A stretch of DNA of 64,000 bases from Flammeovirgaceae bacterium UBA6059 (lineage in GTDB: Bacteria; Bacteroidota; Bacteroidia; Cytophagales; Cyclobacteriaceae): assembly GCA_002435755.1 (NCBI GenBank), contig DIYH01000014.1, positions 124,001 to 188,000 on the forward strand, in the 5' to 3' direction. A program made the translations under genes and the position numbers. This document shows positions 54,267-63,934 of the stretch, in pieces. The notes beneath the pieces are model-generated. The model did not search any database, had not been told where the DNA came from, and saw only the letters and a list, made by a program, of their open reading frames with translations. Each line of letters begins with the position of its first letter. Position 1 is the stretch's first letter.

Positions 54267-55460
54267 CTAGTCCACACCAAAGGGGCTCGGGCTAAAGCAT
54301 AGAATAAATACGATCAACGTAATCCAACCAAGGACCTTTCTACCTGTTGATAACGGTGCATCATCACGTACCGGAGGATGGTGCACTCCCAAAAAGCGGC
54401 CAATCAGAAAAGCAAATACAAGCCACCCCGTATATCCTTTGACATCAGGCCAGAAAAAGGAGATAAAGAACTGAACTGTTAAGACTATCGCAGCATACAT
54501 TAGTCTGTCACGCTTGTTGGGTGTCATGGAATAAAACAGGTAATAGAGAACCGCCATGTATCCGACCAGGTATAATCCGAAAGTATCGCCAATCTGATGT
54601 GGGTTAATGATACCGATACCTGCATAGGTTACGAAAAGTACAAATAGTCCTGAGGCAATACGCCCATGCCATTTGGCACCTACCAATCCATAAAGAATAT
54701 GCCCCCCATCTAACTGACCTATTGGAAGCAGATTAAGCGCTGTGAAGAAAAAAGCCAGAAATGATGCCAACAGCAAGGGATAATGCATGACTTCTCTAGC
54801 ACTTGGAGCGTAGCGATCGTCAGGTGCAAAATAATTTCTCCCGATGATCATTAGTAAGTTATCCCCGAAATAAATAGAACCTGGGCGATTCGTTCTTATC
54901 GTATCATCCAGAGCCTTAAACCCCATACGCCTCACATTAAGGTCTCTCTTGAGGATGGTAGTGTCAAGACCAAGCATCTTTTCTTCAAAGTTCTCACCAA
55001 AGACCTCATACTCGGGATGAAACTCATAAATGTATTCTGTCTCGGGAAGTGTACGATACCCTATAACCAAGAGAACAAACGCCACTACAAAACCCGCCAA
55101 AGGCCCTGCGATACCTATATCAAAATATTCTTTCCGGCTATGTATCTTATCCTTTATTTGAATAAATGCACCCATGGTGCCTATTGAAGGTCCAACACCC
55201 AAAAACCACATTGGTATGTAGTACGGAAGTGTCACTTTGACCTTATAGTATTGTGCTGTCAGGTAGTGTCCAAACTCATGTACGGTCAGGATCAATAAAA
55301 AAGGCAGAGAAAACGCAAAACCATCAATTATCTCGGACCACTGAAAGTCCTCCATCCAAACTGATCGACCCAACCACTCCAGTCCTGCCATGGTAGTCGT
55401 AAAAATCGTTATCAGAAATAGACTAACCTGTATGATTAACTGTTTGTGCTCCTTTAACAT
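54267..55460 (-). CDS. Site-2 protease-family membrane metalloprotease (M50)
   Basis: Multi-span protein of 397 residues. The zinc motif HEFGHYLTAQ (His61, Glu62, His65) lies in a TM segment and the second metal-ligand motif LDGGH lies near residues 258-262; about 10 hydrophobic segments are visible. M50 enzymes cleave transmembrane substrates such as anti-sigma factors. Not RseP: the PDZ domain is missing, so it is closer to SpoIVFB/archaeal-type S2P. Substrate unknown. It is 4 bases from the HAD phosphatase gene on the same strand and converges on the type IX-secreted gene with 3 bases between. Confidence 0.9.
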   Translation of the reverse strand: MLKEHKQLIIQVSLFLITIFTTTMAGLEWLGRSVWMEDFQWSEIIDGFAFSLPFLLILTVHEFGHYLTAQYYKVKVTLPYYIPMWFLGVGPSIGTMGAFIQIKDKIHSRKEYFDIGIAGPLAGFVVAFVLLVIGYRTLPETEYIYEFHPEYEVFGENFEEKMLGLDTTILKRDLNVRRMGFKALDDTIRTNRPGSIYFGDNLLMIIGRNYFAPDDRYAPSAREVMHYPLLLASFLAFFFTALNLLPIGQLDGGHILYGLVGAKWHGRIASGLFVLFVTYAGIGIINPHQIGDTFGLYLVGYMAVLYYLFYSMTPNKRDRLMYAAIVLTVQFFISFFWPDVKGYTGWLVFAFLIGRFLGVHHPPVRDDAPLSTGRKVLGWITLIVFILCFSPSPFGVD

Positions 55461-55464
55461 TTGA

Positions 55465-56082
55465 TCAAAATAAGGTTAGGATCTCATTGGGATAGGTCAC
55501 CCGATGAGTCATCCAGCCCTCTCCCTCTGCTCCTTTGAGATTGTCTAACCTGTCGTCGAGAAAAAGAGTTTCTTCCGGTCTTAAATCATTTTCAGCTATC
55601 ACCAATTGATAGATCTCAGCATCCGGCTTTCTCATCTTTACATCGTGACTGAAATACACCTTATGCGCAAACTCATTGAGATGAGTCTTACCGCTAACAT
55701 CCTGAAGAATGCGATTAAATGCTTTTTCATGTATCTCATTGGTATTGCTCAACACCATAACGTTATGCTGCTTCTGTAGGTCTAGCATCAATTCCAATCG
55801 TGGCATTTCTATGGCACCTAGCATGGCATTCCATGCCTTATCAATGGTCTCATCTGAGATATCTACCAAAAGCAGATTACGTAGTTCCTCTCTGAAGTTG
55901 TCTGAGGAAATCAATCCTTTTTCATAGTCAACAAAAAGATGATTGGTTTGGAATACTTCAAGCATTTCAGCTTTAACCTGACCAGACAAGTGTGCGAATG
56001 CATCAATCGTAGCTGACGTGTCCAAATCTATAATAACACCCCCCAGGTCAAAGACGATTGTTTCGATGTTTTGTAGTTCCAA
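55465..56082 (-). CDS. HAD-family phosphatase (subfamily IA)
   Basis: Protein of 205 residues. HAD motif I is FDLGGVIIDLD (nucleophile Asp at about residue 12), motif II is VLSNTN, motif III is the lysine in MRKPDAE, and motif IV is FLDDRLDN. This looks like a YihX/alpha-D-glucose-1-phosphatase-type haloacid dehalogenase, though substrate is uncertain. The start codon is TTG because no ATG lies closer to the motif. It is 4 bases upstream of the M50 protease gene and probably transcribed with it. Confidence 0.88.
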   Translation of the reverse strand: MELQNIETIVFDLGGVIIDLDTSATIDAFAHLSGQVKAEMLEVFQTNHLFVDYEKGLISSDNFREELRNLLLVDISDETIDKAWNAMLGAIEMPRLELMLDLQKQHNVMVLSNTNEIHEKAFNRILQDVSGKTHLNEFAHKVYFSHDVKMRKPDAEIYQLVIAENDLRPEETLFLDDRLDNLKGAEGEGWMTHRVTYPNEILTLF

Positions 56083-56175
56083 AGGCTTGTTTAATGAGCG
56101 GCAAATATCTAATATTGCACTCCGATTTCAAAGGACTTATGAAGCTCATTAGGGAGCGTCATTCATCTATTGAAA

Positions 56176-56249
56176 GGGCCTATAACTCAGTTGGTTAGAG
56201 TAACTGACTCATAATCAGTAAGTCCCTGGTTCGAGCCCAGGTGGGCCCA
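56176..56249 (+). tRNA. tRNA-Ile(CAU), lysidine type
   Basis: Cloverleaf of 74 nt without an encoded CCA: acceptor GGGCCTA/TGGGCCC, D stem ACTC/GAGT, anticodon stem ACTGA/TCAGT, loop CTCATAA with anticodon CAT at 56210-56212, T stem CCTGG/CCAGG with TTCGAGC. It lacks the initiator features (three G-C pairs in the anticodon stem), and its body matches the Bacteroidota tRNA-Ile2 that TilS modifies to read AUA; an elongator Met identity is less likely. Confidence 0.88.
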
Positions 56250-57376
56250 CAAAAACTTCTAACACTGCGTTTAAACGTACTTTTTGAAGAGAGAGTGTCC
56301 AAGTTTAGCACTTCTTACCGAAACCTTGAGTTAGATAGCCTTCCTGCAATGAGTCCTGGCTTTTGACACATTAATTATTATGAATTGAACCCTAAATTTG
56401 GAATACCAGAATCGGGTTGCATTAAGTCATAACAATGAATGCGGGATACTTCTCCTATTCTAGTAATGTCTTTCTTTCAATTTCTTTTCTCCAACGGCGA
56501 TAACAATTGTCTAAGCTGGTTAGTTTGATACGTTGAACTAATTTCCAAAATGTCAATCGAAAGCCCAATTCAAACATGTCTTTAAATTGATAATAGGATT
56601 AATAAGATTTCATTTACCGGTTGGATCATAACAGAAGCGTTTCGAAGTAACTGTTCACTTCGAAAAGATTTTGACACTAGCCAACAAGCATTTCTTCAAC
56701 GCTGAGAGCTAGCAGTCGTCATCGATGATTCTAACAGCATCTATCCTTATGCCAAACGAGACCAGAACCTGAGCCTTAAGTTGATAGAAAAAGGCATAAG
56801 TACGGTGGGCTGTGGCAACAAGCCTTCAAGTGGGAATAGTGGTAGATTACCTTGACCTTCGGCCCCTATCTCAAATAGCCGATATGGGTGATGCGTACGG
56901 AGCGGAAAACTGTCTACGAACAGAGTAAGGTATGCTTAGCAAGGACCATATTAAAAGGATGATAAGTCATTAAGAATCCTTAGTTTTCAAATTATCGATA
57001 GCTATCTTATTGCAAACATCGGTCTCTTCCTAATTAAGAATTCCAAAGTATATCTGAGTAGGCCTTGTAATTTGATGAACAAGTATTTCACTTATGGTAG
57101 TGAGAATATTTCCTTAATATTAGTTTGAGTAGTAAAATCTATAATTTTAAATGTCCTTCAATTCACAATTTCCCTGCTTAGCACTTTAGTCTTTTGATAT
57201 AGAAGTCCTCTCTTGAGCCATGATTCTTACTTTCAAGATTAAGAAAATACTGAATCGGTGAACCGAATTTGGTTCGCATTTTTTTGAGGACTCCTTTGTG
57301 CACGCTTCAACTTAGTCAATCGAAGCGAATTAAGACCATATCAATTGGGAACTACTTTTTAGTAAAGGAATAACTC
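56250..57376. other. Gene-free region after tRNA-Ile
   Basis: About 1.1 kb of AT-rich sequence with no gene I can support. A frame of about 48 codons near 56706-56850 (start and stop both poor, containing the peptide DDSNSIYPYAKR) resembles no family I recognise. The stretch 56700-56940 is richer in G and C than the flanks and could be the remains of a mobile element or an RNA-like segment, but I could not name it. An inverted repeat is at 56640-56665. Confidence 0.5.
56640..56665. repeat. Inverted repeat TTTCGAAGT / ACTTCGAAA
   Basis: Perfect 9-bp arms with an 8-base spacer, inside the gene-free region. The symmetry TTCGAA-like makes it a possible operator or a small hairpin. Confidence 0.7.
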
Positions 57377-57739
57377 CTATTTCTCCTGATTCTGATACTC
57401 CTTTTCGTGCTTTGCTATATGTTCCTTTAAGTGCCCCATTTCACGGCTTAAGAAGAAATCAAGAATGGTCCTGATAACCACAATTAAGCCGAGTTTATAA
57501 AGCTGTTCCATCGTGGTATGAAGTACAGTCTCGATTATATCCTGCCCTACCATAAATTCAAGACCAATAAGGATATAAGTACCAAGAGTAAGTCTTACAT
57601 GATCAGTGGTGTACTTATTATCGAAGCGACTAACAACATACTGGATGATGGCCAGGATTACGCCCAGAGTAATAAAGGCCATACCGACATAGCCAATGGT
57701 CGTCGCTACGATTTCAACTATGTGTTCAAGTTTCTCCAT
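57377..57739 (-). CDS. DUF1622-family membrane protein
   Basis: Protein of 120 residues with two to three TM helices (about 14-33, 50-70 and 80-95). It matches DUF1622 (LGTYILIGLEFMVGQDIIETVL, then LIVVIRTILDFFLSREM), a small inner-membrane family without known function. The basic, charged C-terminal tail is probably cytoplasmic. It stands alone between two intergenic stretches with no visible operon partner. Confidence 0.88.
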   Translation of the reverse strand: MEKLEHIVEIVATTIGYVGMAFITLGVILAIIQYVVSRFDNKYTTDHVRLTLGTYILIGLEFMVGQDIIETVLHTTMEQLYKLGLIVVIRTILDFFLSREMGHLKEHIAKHEKEYQNQEK

Positions 57740-58017
57740 ATCAAATCATTGTTTTCTAACAAACAAGAAGAGAATGAAGTTAAAGGCCAATATTTAAAGA
57801 CCAAAGTGAGTTGATATGAGATTCATCATGTTGCGATGGTGATTAATAAATTAACTCACCAGAATTGACTTATTGAACTGTTGTACTAATTGAGTTATGA
57901 TTGCGGATATCAAGAAAAATGATGATCAGCTATTTCTAGTTAGTTCTAAATCCCTGGCGTCTGCTATTTTAGGTTAATCTAAATTCTAGATTACTCATGA
58001 TTTAGATAAATAGAATG

Positions 58018-59913
58018 CTACTCTTCATTATTCAACCCCTTTCTGAATTCGACAAGATCATTGAGCAGCCATATGCCTTCTTTATCCAGAAATTCCCGGG
58101 CATATTGGGCGGAGGGGTGGCTGGGATGCGCAAAAAAGAAGTGCTTAGTAGGATCATTATGCCAGACATGGGCATAGCTAATATTGGCGGATACTTTCGA
58201 ATCAGCTAAGACCGCACCCAACTTGCTCATGTACCAGGTTACATCAGGCAGTTTATATTCTCCACTTTCCGTAAGTGCGGAGATCTTCCCCTTTTCATTA
58301 GCGATATCGATCACAAAATGAAGTTTTCGGATCGCGTCATCTATTGAACCATTCACAGAAAGGTCATGGTAGTTGTCCATCCCTATAATATCTACATATT
58401 CATCTCCCGGATAATAAATAAGGTACTCTTCAGGCGTTTCGACTATCCGGTCAGGTGAATAAGCTACCAACATATGGTCTACTCCTTTTTCAAGCTTCAG
58501 GTAGTCAATGGTGAATCTGAACAACTCCTGAAACTCACTAGGACTAGTAACGGTACGACCCCACCAGAACCAGGTGCCGTCCATTTCATGCCAGGGCCTG
58601 AAAATGAATGGGACCTTTATTCCTTCTGGGGTCTTGAGGTCATTGAGGAAATCGGCCAAAGCATCTAAGTCACGCTTGAAATACTGATGGTACTTTCCTC
58701 CTGGAATAATATGTTTTACCACCTCTCTCTTTGTGTTCCAGGAGTTTGTTCTGTCCAGTACAGAAAAAGGATGCCAACTGATCGTATTGACTCCACCCTG
58801 CCAATAAACCTTGAGTATATAGCGTTTGATGTCATCAAACAAGATGGAATCGAGGTTTTGAACTCCTCCCATTTCTATTGCTCCCAATTCCCAACCATAC
58901 ATGGCAGGATAGTCTCCGGTAACACGTTTTACATCAGAATTTCCATCTACATTTTTCCATGTATAGCCGTATGCATAGGTATCCTGGTGACCAAAAAGAA
59001 TGCCTTTCCCTTTGACGGTTCGTAGCAAATCTCGTAGTTCTTTAGTGCTATTGATACGTCCCTCAACTCCAGCTTCCACCACCACACTTTCAATACCTTG
59101 AAGCTGCAACATCTTCATGGCATACCTGGCGCCAAGTATGCGATAGCCGTCAGAACTGAAATGCAAACTGTCCTCTAATGCCAGCACATCACTGGATGAA
59201 ACCACATGGGCGGTACTAATCGCTCTGGGCAATCTAGCAATGATTTCATTCATCGGAGCGCAAACCCCACCTTGATCTTCGTTTACTACTTCTCCGGCCA
59301 ACAAAGGAACTGATTTTGCACTCAGGGAAAGGTCCTGAATCAGGTTGTCGTACACCCGTGCTACATACTTAGGCCACTTTTTATCTCCCATATTAGTCTC
59401 TCCCTGGTGTAGCAATATTCCTTTAATAACACCACTTTCCTGGGCTTGCTTAGCTAATGTTATCAGATGCTGGTAAGGATTCCCGCTGTAAGCTTTGATC
59501 TTAGTGGTAAACCACGGTTCTTTGTGCGTCGCATCATAGTCTTGGTACAGCTCTCTATCAAATAGACGGATGTCACATCCACCGACAGCTACATTGATCA
59601 CACCTACCGTAATACTATCCGGTAGGTTATCGACCATCGTCCTGCCAAAGTAGTCAGCGGGCGAAAGCCCGGAATTGCAGTTAGCAAGAGGCGGTACTGC
59701 CGTCCTCCATTCCTCCTGCTGAGACACACCATCACAATCAAGAGATTGCATCACCTTAAACCTGGGATTAACGACATGGTCCATTTCCTCGATAGGCGCA
59801 GAACCTTCCATATTGGATTGACCAAAACACAAGTAGATATGAAAGTTGGGATCTTGTGCAGAAACCAATCTCGCGCACATCAACGCGCTTAGAACTAATG
59901 CTTTTATTTTCAT
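58018..59913 (-). CDS. Acetyl-xylan/mannan-type esterase fused to GH26 beta-mannanase
   Basis: Exported protein of 631 residues with signal peptide (about 1-19). The N-terminal domain (about 22-275) is an SGNH/sialate-O-acetylesterase-type carbohydrate esterase: GQSNMEG with Ser33, HQGE at 169-172 and the catalytic pair Asp248/His251 in DSLHFSSDG. The C-terminal domain (about 290-620) is GH26: acid/base Glu443 in RPWHEMDGTWFWWG and nucleophile Glu549 in ALTESGEY. Together they would deacetylate and cleave acetylated (gluco)mannan. No SusC/SusD pair or other glycosidase is nearby, so it is a stand-alone enzyme rather than part of a visible polysaccharide locus. Confidence 0.92.
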   Translation of the reverse strand: MKIKALVLSALMCARLVSAQDPNFHIYLCFGQSNMEGSAPIEEMDHVVNPRFKVMQSLDCDGVSQQEEWRTAVPPLANCNSGLSPADYFGRTMVDNLPDSITVGVINVAVGGCDIRLFDRELYQDYDATHKEPWFTTKIKAYSGNPYQHLITLAKQAQESGVIKGILLHQGETNMGDKKWPKYVARVYDNLIQDLSLSAKSVPLLAGEVVNEDQGGVCAPMNEIIARLPRAISTAHVVSSSDVLALEDSLHFSSDGYRILGARYAMKMLQLQGIESVVVEAGVEGRINSTKELRDLLRTVKGKGILFGHQDTYAYGYTWKNVDGNSDVKRVTGDYPAMYGWELGAIEMGGVQNLDSILFDDIKRYILKVYWQGGVNTISWHPFSVLDRTNSWNTKREVVKHIIPGGKYHQYFKRDLDALADFLNDLKTPEGIKVPFIFRPWHEMDGTWFWWGRTVTSPSEFQELFRFTIDYLKLEKGVDHMLVAYSPDRIVETPEEYLIYYPGDEYVDIIGMDNYHDLSVNGSIDDAIRKLHFVIDIANEKGKISALTESGEYKLPDVTWYMSKLGAVLADSKVSANISYAHVWHNDPTKHFFFAHPSHPSAQYAREFLDKEGIWLLNDLVEFRKGLNNEE

Positions 59914-60091
59914 TTTTAGGAGTTGATCATTTTTAAGTACTCATATAATCAGGCCAAATTGGGTGATTACAGTTGAGATTGCAATGACATCTTTTCACTA
60001 GTTTAAATGATAATCGTTGGTTTTACCCAACCAGTGAGAAGTTAAGTGAATACTCTCCTTAACTATACCGGCAATACCATTTAGCGGTTAT

Positions 60092-61447
60092 TTATCCGCC
60101 CTGGGCTCCCATCAGGCCATTGATCAATATGATTGCAATTACGATAGGGATCAATACTTTAAGAAATATCTTCCAGGCATGAGTGACACGCACCTTACCC
60201 ACGACACCATCATTGGTATCAGACTTGAACTGATCAAAGCCCCATTTGTAAGCCACAAACAAAGAAATCAACAAGCCACCTAAAGGCAGCATGATAGATC
60301 CGGACAAATAGTCTGTGAAATTGAAGAAGTCTTTGCCCATGATGGTGAAGTCAGCCCATGGACCGAAGCTGAGTATACTTGGAATACTCAAAACAAAAGT
60401 CAGGGCTACTGCATATACCACAGCTGTCCTACGACCAATTTTAAAGCTATCCATAAAACTGGAAGCAACGGCCTCCACCAAGCCTAATATGGAGGTGAGC
60501 CCAGCGATAAATACAAGGAGGAAAAAGAAAGTACCTACTGCATCACCAAATGGTACTTTGGTGAACAAAGAAGCCATAGTTACGAAGAGCAAACCCGGAC
60601 CGGAATCAGGTGCCATACCAAAGGCGAACAGTGCAGGGAAGATCACAAGTCCAGAGACTATGGCGATGGCGGTATCAAAAGCAACAACAAGCGCGACACT
60701 TCCCGGCACATCACTTTTCTTAGGATCAAGATAGCTTCCGAAGACAAATCCACCAGCCAGGCCTACTCCTATCGAGAAGAAGACCTGTCCCAAAGCAGCG
60801 AGTATCACTTCACCATTGATCTTAGAAAAGTCAGGAGACAAATACCATTTCAGCCCTTCAAAACTCCCTTCGAAAGTATTGGACCCGATAGCCAGCACTA
60901 CAAAGAAAATTAGTAGCATAGGCATGAATATCTTCGATATACGCTCTACTCCACCTTGCAGACCTTGCGTTAGGATCACACCCATCAACACGGCTATACC
61001 TAGTGCATAAGAGACCACCGTGCCTGGTTGAGCAACCAGGTTGTCAAAATTCGACAATACCTGCTCTGAACTCATAGCACTAAATTTCCCCGTTAGGTAC
61101 TCCACAACATATACCCCTACCCACGCCATGATCATCAGATAGTAGGCCATGATCAGGATCGCAGCAATTACCTCAACCCAACCGATGGAGATCCAGAATT
61201 TCGAATCACCAGCCAACTTCTTCATACCAGCGATGGGTGTCAACTGGGCCTTGCGTCCAAGACTAATCTCAGCGGTAAGTAACGGCACCCCTATGAGAAC
61301 AGTAAAAATCAGATAGATGAGAATGAAAGCTCCACCACCACTCTCGCCTGTGATATATGGAAACCTCCAGATATTGCCCATACCAATGGCGAAACCAGCG
61401 GTTGCCATTATAAATCCAAATCTACTACCCCAGTTCTCTCTAGTCAT
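60092..61447 (-). CDS. Sodium-dependent neurotransmitter-symporter-family (NSS) transporter
   Basis: Inner-membrane secondary transporter of 451 residues with about 11-12 helices. The family signature is in TM1: GMGNIWRFPYITGESGGGAF, which builds the sodium and substrate sites in LeuT-type carriers; the second half contains GTFFFLLVFIAGLTSI and the helix with SSFMDSF. Bacterial relatives take up amino acids with Na+. It stands alone. A sodium-coupled carrier fits a marine habitat. Confidence 0.93.
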   Translation of the reverse strand: MTRENWGSRFGFIMATAGFAIGMGNIWRFPYITGESGGGAFILIYLIFTVLIGVPLLTAEISLGRKAQLTPIAGMKKLAGDSKFWISIGWVEVIAAILIMAYYLMIMAWVGVYVVEYLTGKFSAMSSEQVLSNFDNLVAQPGTVVSYALGIAVLMGVILTQGLQGGVERISKIFMPMLLIFFVVLAIGSNTFEGSFEGLKWYLSPDFSKINGEVILAALGQVFFSIGVGLAGGFVFGSYLDPKKSDVPGSVALVVAFDTAIAIVSGLVIFPALFAFGMAPDSGPGLLFVTMASLFTKVPFGDAVGTFFFLLVFIAGLTSILGLVEAVASSFMDSFKIGRRTAVVYAVALTFVLSIPSILSFGPWADFTIMGKDFFNFTDYLSGSIMLPLGGLLISLFVAYKWGFDQFKSDTNDGVVGKVRVTHAWKIFLKVLIPIVIAIILINGLMGAQGG

Positions 61448-61530
61448 ATGTTTAGCTTTTCTCTAGCCCTTAAATATAGGTCATTGAAAAAAGCTGACAA
61501 GAAATGATACGCTAATGGACAACCGTACCT

Positions 61531-63933
61531 CTACTCGGTCCTGAGTAGTTGAGTTGGGTTCAGTCGGCTAGCTGCGATTAACTTGATAATAATGGACAGT
61601 AAAGTGACGGCAACAGAAATGCCAATAGCACCAAAAATGAACCAGAATGAAAAATCAATTCGGTAAACAAAAGAATCCAGCCATGATTGACCAAAATAGT
61701 ACCCTACCGGAATAGCAATCAAAGCTCCCAATCCAAGCAATAGAGCAAACTCTTGACTAAACAAAAAGCTGATATTCAAAGCATTGGCCCCAAGAACTCT
61801 ACGCACTCCCACCTCCTTAGTACGTTGCAGGATCATAAACGAGATCAATCCAAATAAGCCCAAACTTGAGATTACAATGGCCACTACCGTAAAAAGTCTA
61901 AGCGACTTGGCGGTGTTAATTTCATTCTGATAAGCTGCTCTAATGACATCATCTAAAATACGTGCTTCAAAGTGGTCATTCGGAAAGTTGCTTTTCCAAA
62001 TATTCTCAATTGAGGAGATAGCAGTAGTAAGATCAGCAGCATTGAATTGATCTCTAAGTTGTAGATCTACGATTCCTTCATAATAGTGTTTGTTCCAGGT
62101 CGATATCACCAAAGGCTTGAGCTCCGAATGTAAAGACTGCATATGAAAGTCTTCAATGACCCCTGATATTTTGATCCGATCACCAAAAACGCTAAAAGAC
62201 TGACCAATTGCGTCTTGAGGATGACTAAACCCTTGCGAGTACATCATTTGTTCGTTGATGAGTATCTGATCACTTGTATCAGAATCTAAGAATTGGCCTG
62301 CCAGCAGATTCAAATTGAATACTTCAGGGAATCCTGGATCGGCGAGTACTACTTCAGTAAGGTTGTCATGTGACTCTTGAGCATTACCGATACCGTAAAG
62401 TGTTGTAAATATGGATCCTGAATGAGGCGAACCGAGTGCAAAAGTTACATTCTCAATTTCTGGCTTAGCCTGTAGTTGCAACCGCATTCGTTGTAGTTTC
62501 TTGAGGTCGTTATCCGGTAAGCTGAATGTAATCTTAGTGTCCTGACTGAAACCTAAAGGCCGTTTCAGGAAATGATCCAGTTGAAAACTGACAACTAATG
62601 TGATGATGACCAGTGACTGACTGATAGCATATTGTATTACGATTAAAGACTTTCGAAAATTGATCCCTCCTGCACCTTTAGAGTTTGAAGTTTTCAGACT
62701 ATCGATAATTCTAAATCTTGAAAGAACTACCGCGGGATAGTATCCGGATAGTATCGTGACGCTGACTAAGAAAAGAACAAATAGCCCAATAGCTGGTGCT
62801 GACGTCAAAGCACTGAAATCAGCAGGAAAATTTAGCACATCGTTGAAATTCAGAAAACACAACTCTACTAAGACAAGTGCTAAAAAAAGACTGACTAGGG
62901 TAATCAGAAAAGATTCAGACATGAACTGGCCAAGTAGGTCAATCCTTCGACTACCCATTACCTTCCGTATACCTACTTCTTTCGATCTTGCTGTAGCATG
63001 TGCCGTTGCGAGATTGACATAATTGATTACTGCCAAGATGATCAATATGAATCCAACGGTAATCATGGCATAGATGCTATCAATGGACTCAATATTGTAG
63101 GTGAAGTTCGAGTAGTCAGCATTGAAGTGGATATCCGATAATGGCTGAATTAGAATATCCTTGGAGGCCGCCGCATCTTCGCTGAGGTATTTGTGCTTAA
63201 GCTGATCTAGTCCCACCAAGAACTGAGCCTCATCAAAATTCTCAGATGCCAGAAAATAGCAGTTAACTTCATTACTGGCAGCTCCCCAACCATTGAGCAT
63301 TGCGCCTTCCCTACGGAGTGTTTGAAATGATGCAATCACATCAAAAGGGTAATCCGTAGGCCGGTCATAGTCTGATATAATACCCTCTACAACATAGGGT
63401 TCGTTATCAATCAGCAAGACATTGCCAATTGCTTCATTGGCCTTATCACGACTCAGTCCATAAATATTTGTAGCCTGATCCACAGAAATAACAGCCCTGT
63501 TCGGATCCCTTAGCAACTTACCTTGATCTCCAGCCAATACCTCAAAGGACAAAATATCAAAAAGCTCATTTTCTGCATGGGCAACATTAGACCTGAGCGT
63601 AGTTTCAGAACCATCTATTCGTAGAGTCCGCTCTTCAAACTGTACCATAGATACTGCTTTAGCCGCTGGTAATTCAGCTCGAATGGCATCAGCCAGGGGG
63701 TAATTTGCCGATGATACTTTTTGCAAGGCATCTCCTCGCTTGATGTGTTGTATTGTGCGATATACGTTATCGTAGTTGACATGATGGTTGTCTGTGGTCA
63801 GTGCAAAATATGCTTTGATCAGTAGCACCATGGCACACGCCAAGGCGATAGAAAACCCAATGATCGAGATAGCTGTATTAAGGCGATACCTGTAAAGTGT
63901 TCTAAAAAGAATCGAGAGTTTCAGTTTCAGCAT
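61531..63933 (-). CDS. FtsX/MacB-like ABC transporter permease
   Basis: Permease of 800 residues with start taken at the ATG 63933 (a TTG-initiated frame to 63969 overlaps the previous gene). It has an N-terminal TM (about 21-45), a MacB-PCD periplasmic domain, the first FtsX helix trio near 280-420 (ATAHATARSKEVGIRKVMGSR), a second PCD, and the second trio near 680-800 (QRTKEVGVRRVLGAN), ending in NPTQLLRTE. It follows another permease gene by only 1 base, an arrangement seen as paralogous arrays in Bacteroidota. No ATPase gene is inside the window. Confidence 0.92.
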   Translation of the reverse strand: MLKLKLSILFRTLYRYRLNTAISIIGFSIALACAMVLLIKAYFALTTDNHHVNYDNVYRTIQHIKRGDALQKVSSANYPLADAIRAELPAAKAVSMVQFEERTLRIDGSETTLRSNVAHAENELFDILSFEVLAGDQGKLLRDPNRAVISVDQATNIYGLSRDKANEAIGNVLLIDNEPYVVEGIISDYDRPTDYPFDVIASFQTLRREGAMLNGWGAASNEVNCYFLASENFDEAQFLVGLDQLKHKYLSEDAAASKDILIQPLSDIHFNADYSNFTYNIESIDSIYAMITVGFILIILAVINYVNLATAHATARSKEVGIRKVMGSRRIDLLGQFMSESFLITLVSLFLALVLVELCFLNFNDVLNFPADFSALTSAPAIGLFVLFLVSVTILSGYYPAVVLSRFRIIDSLKTSNSKGAGGINFRKSLIVIQYAISQSLVIITLVVSFQLDHFLKRPLGFSQDTKITFSLPDNDLKKLQRMRLQLQAKPEIENVTFALGSPHSGSIFTTLYGIGNAQESHDNLTEVVLADPGFPEVFNLNLLAGQFLDSDTSDQILINEQMMYSQGFSHPQDAIGQSFSVFGDRIKISGVIEDFHMQSLHSELKPLVISTWNKHYYEGIVDLQLRDQFNAADLTTAISSIENIWKSNFPNDHFEARILDDVIRAAYQNEINTAKSLRLFTVVAIVISSLGLFGLISFMILQRTKEVGVRRVLGANALNISFLFSQEFALLLGLGALIAIPVGYYFGQSWLDSFVYRIDFSFWFIFGAIGISVAVTLLSIIIKLIAASRLNPTQLLRTE

Positions 63934-63934
63934 C

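Noticed and set aside
56176..56249. tRNA-Met with CAT anticodon
   Set aside because: The anticodon-loop and body match tRNA-Ile2; initiator G-C pairs are missing. Elongator Met cannot be excluded entirely.
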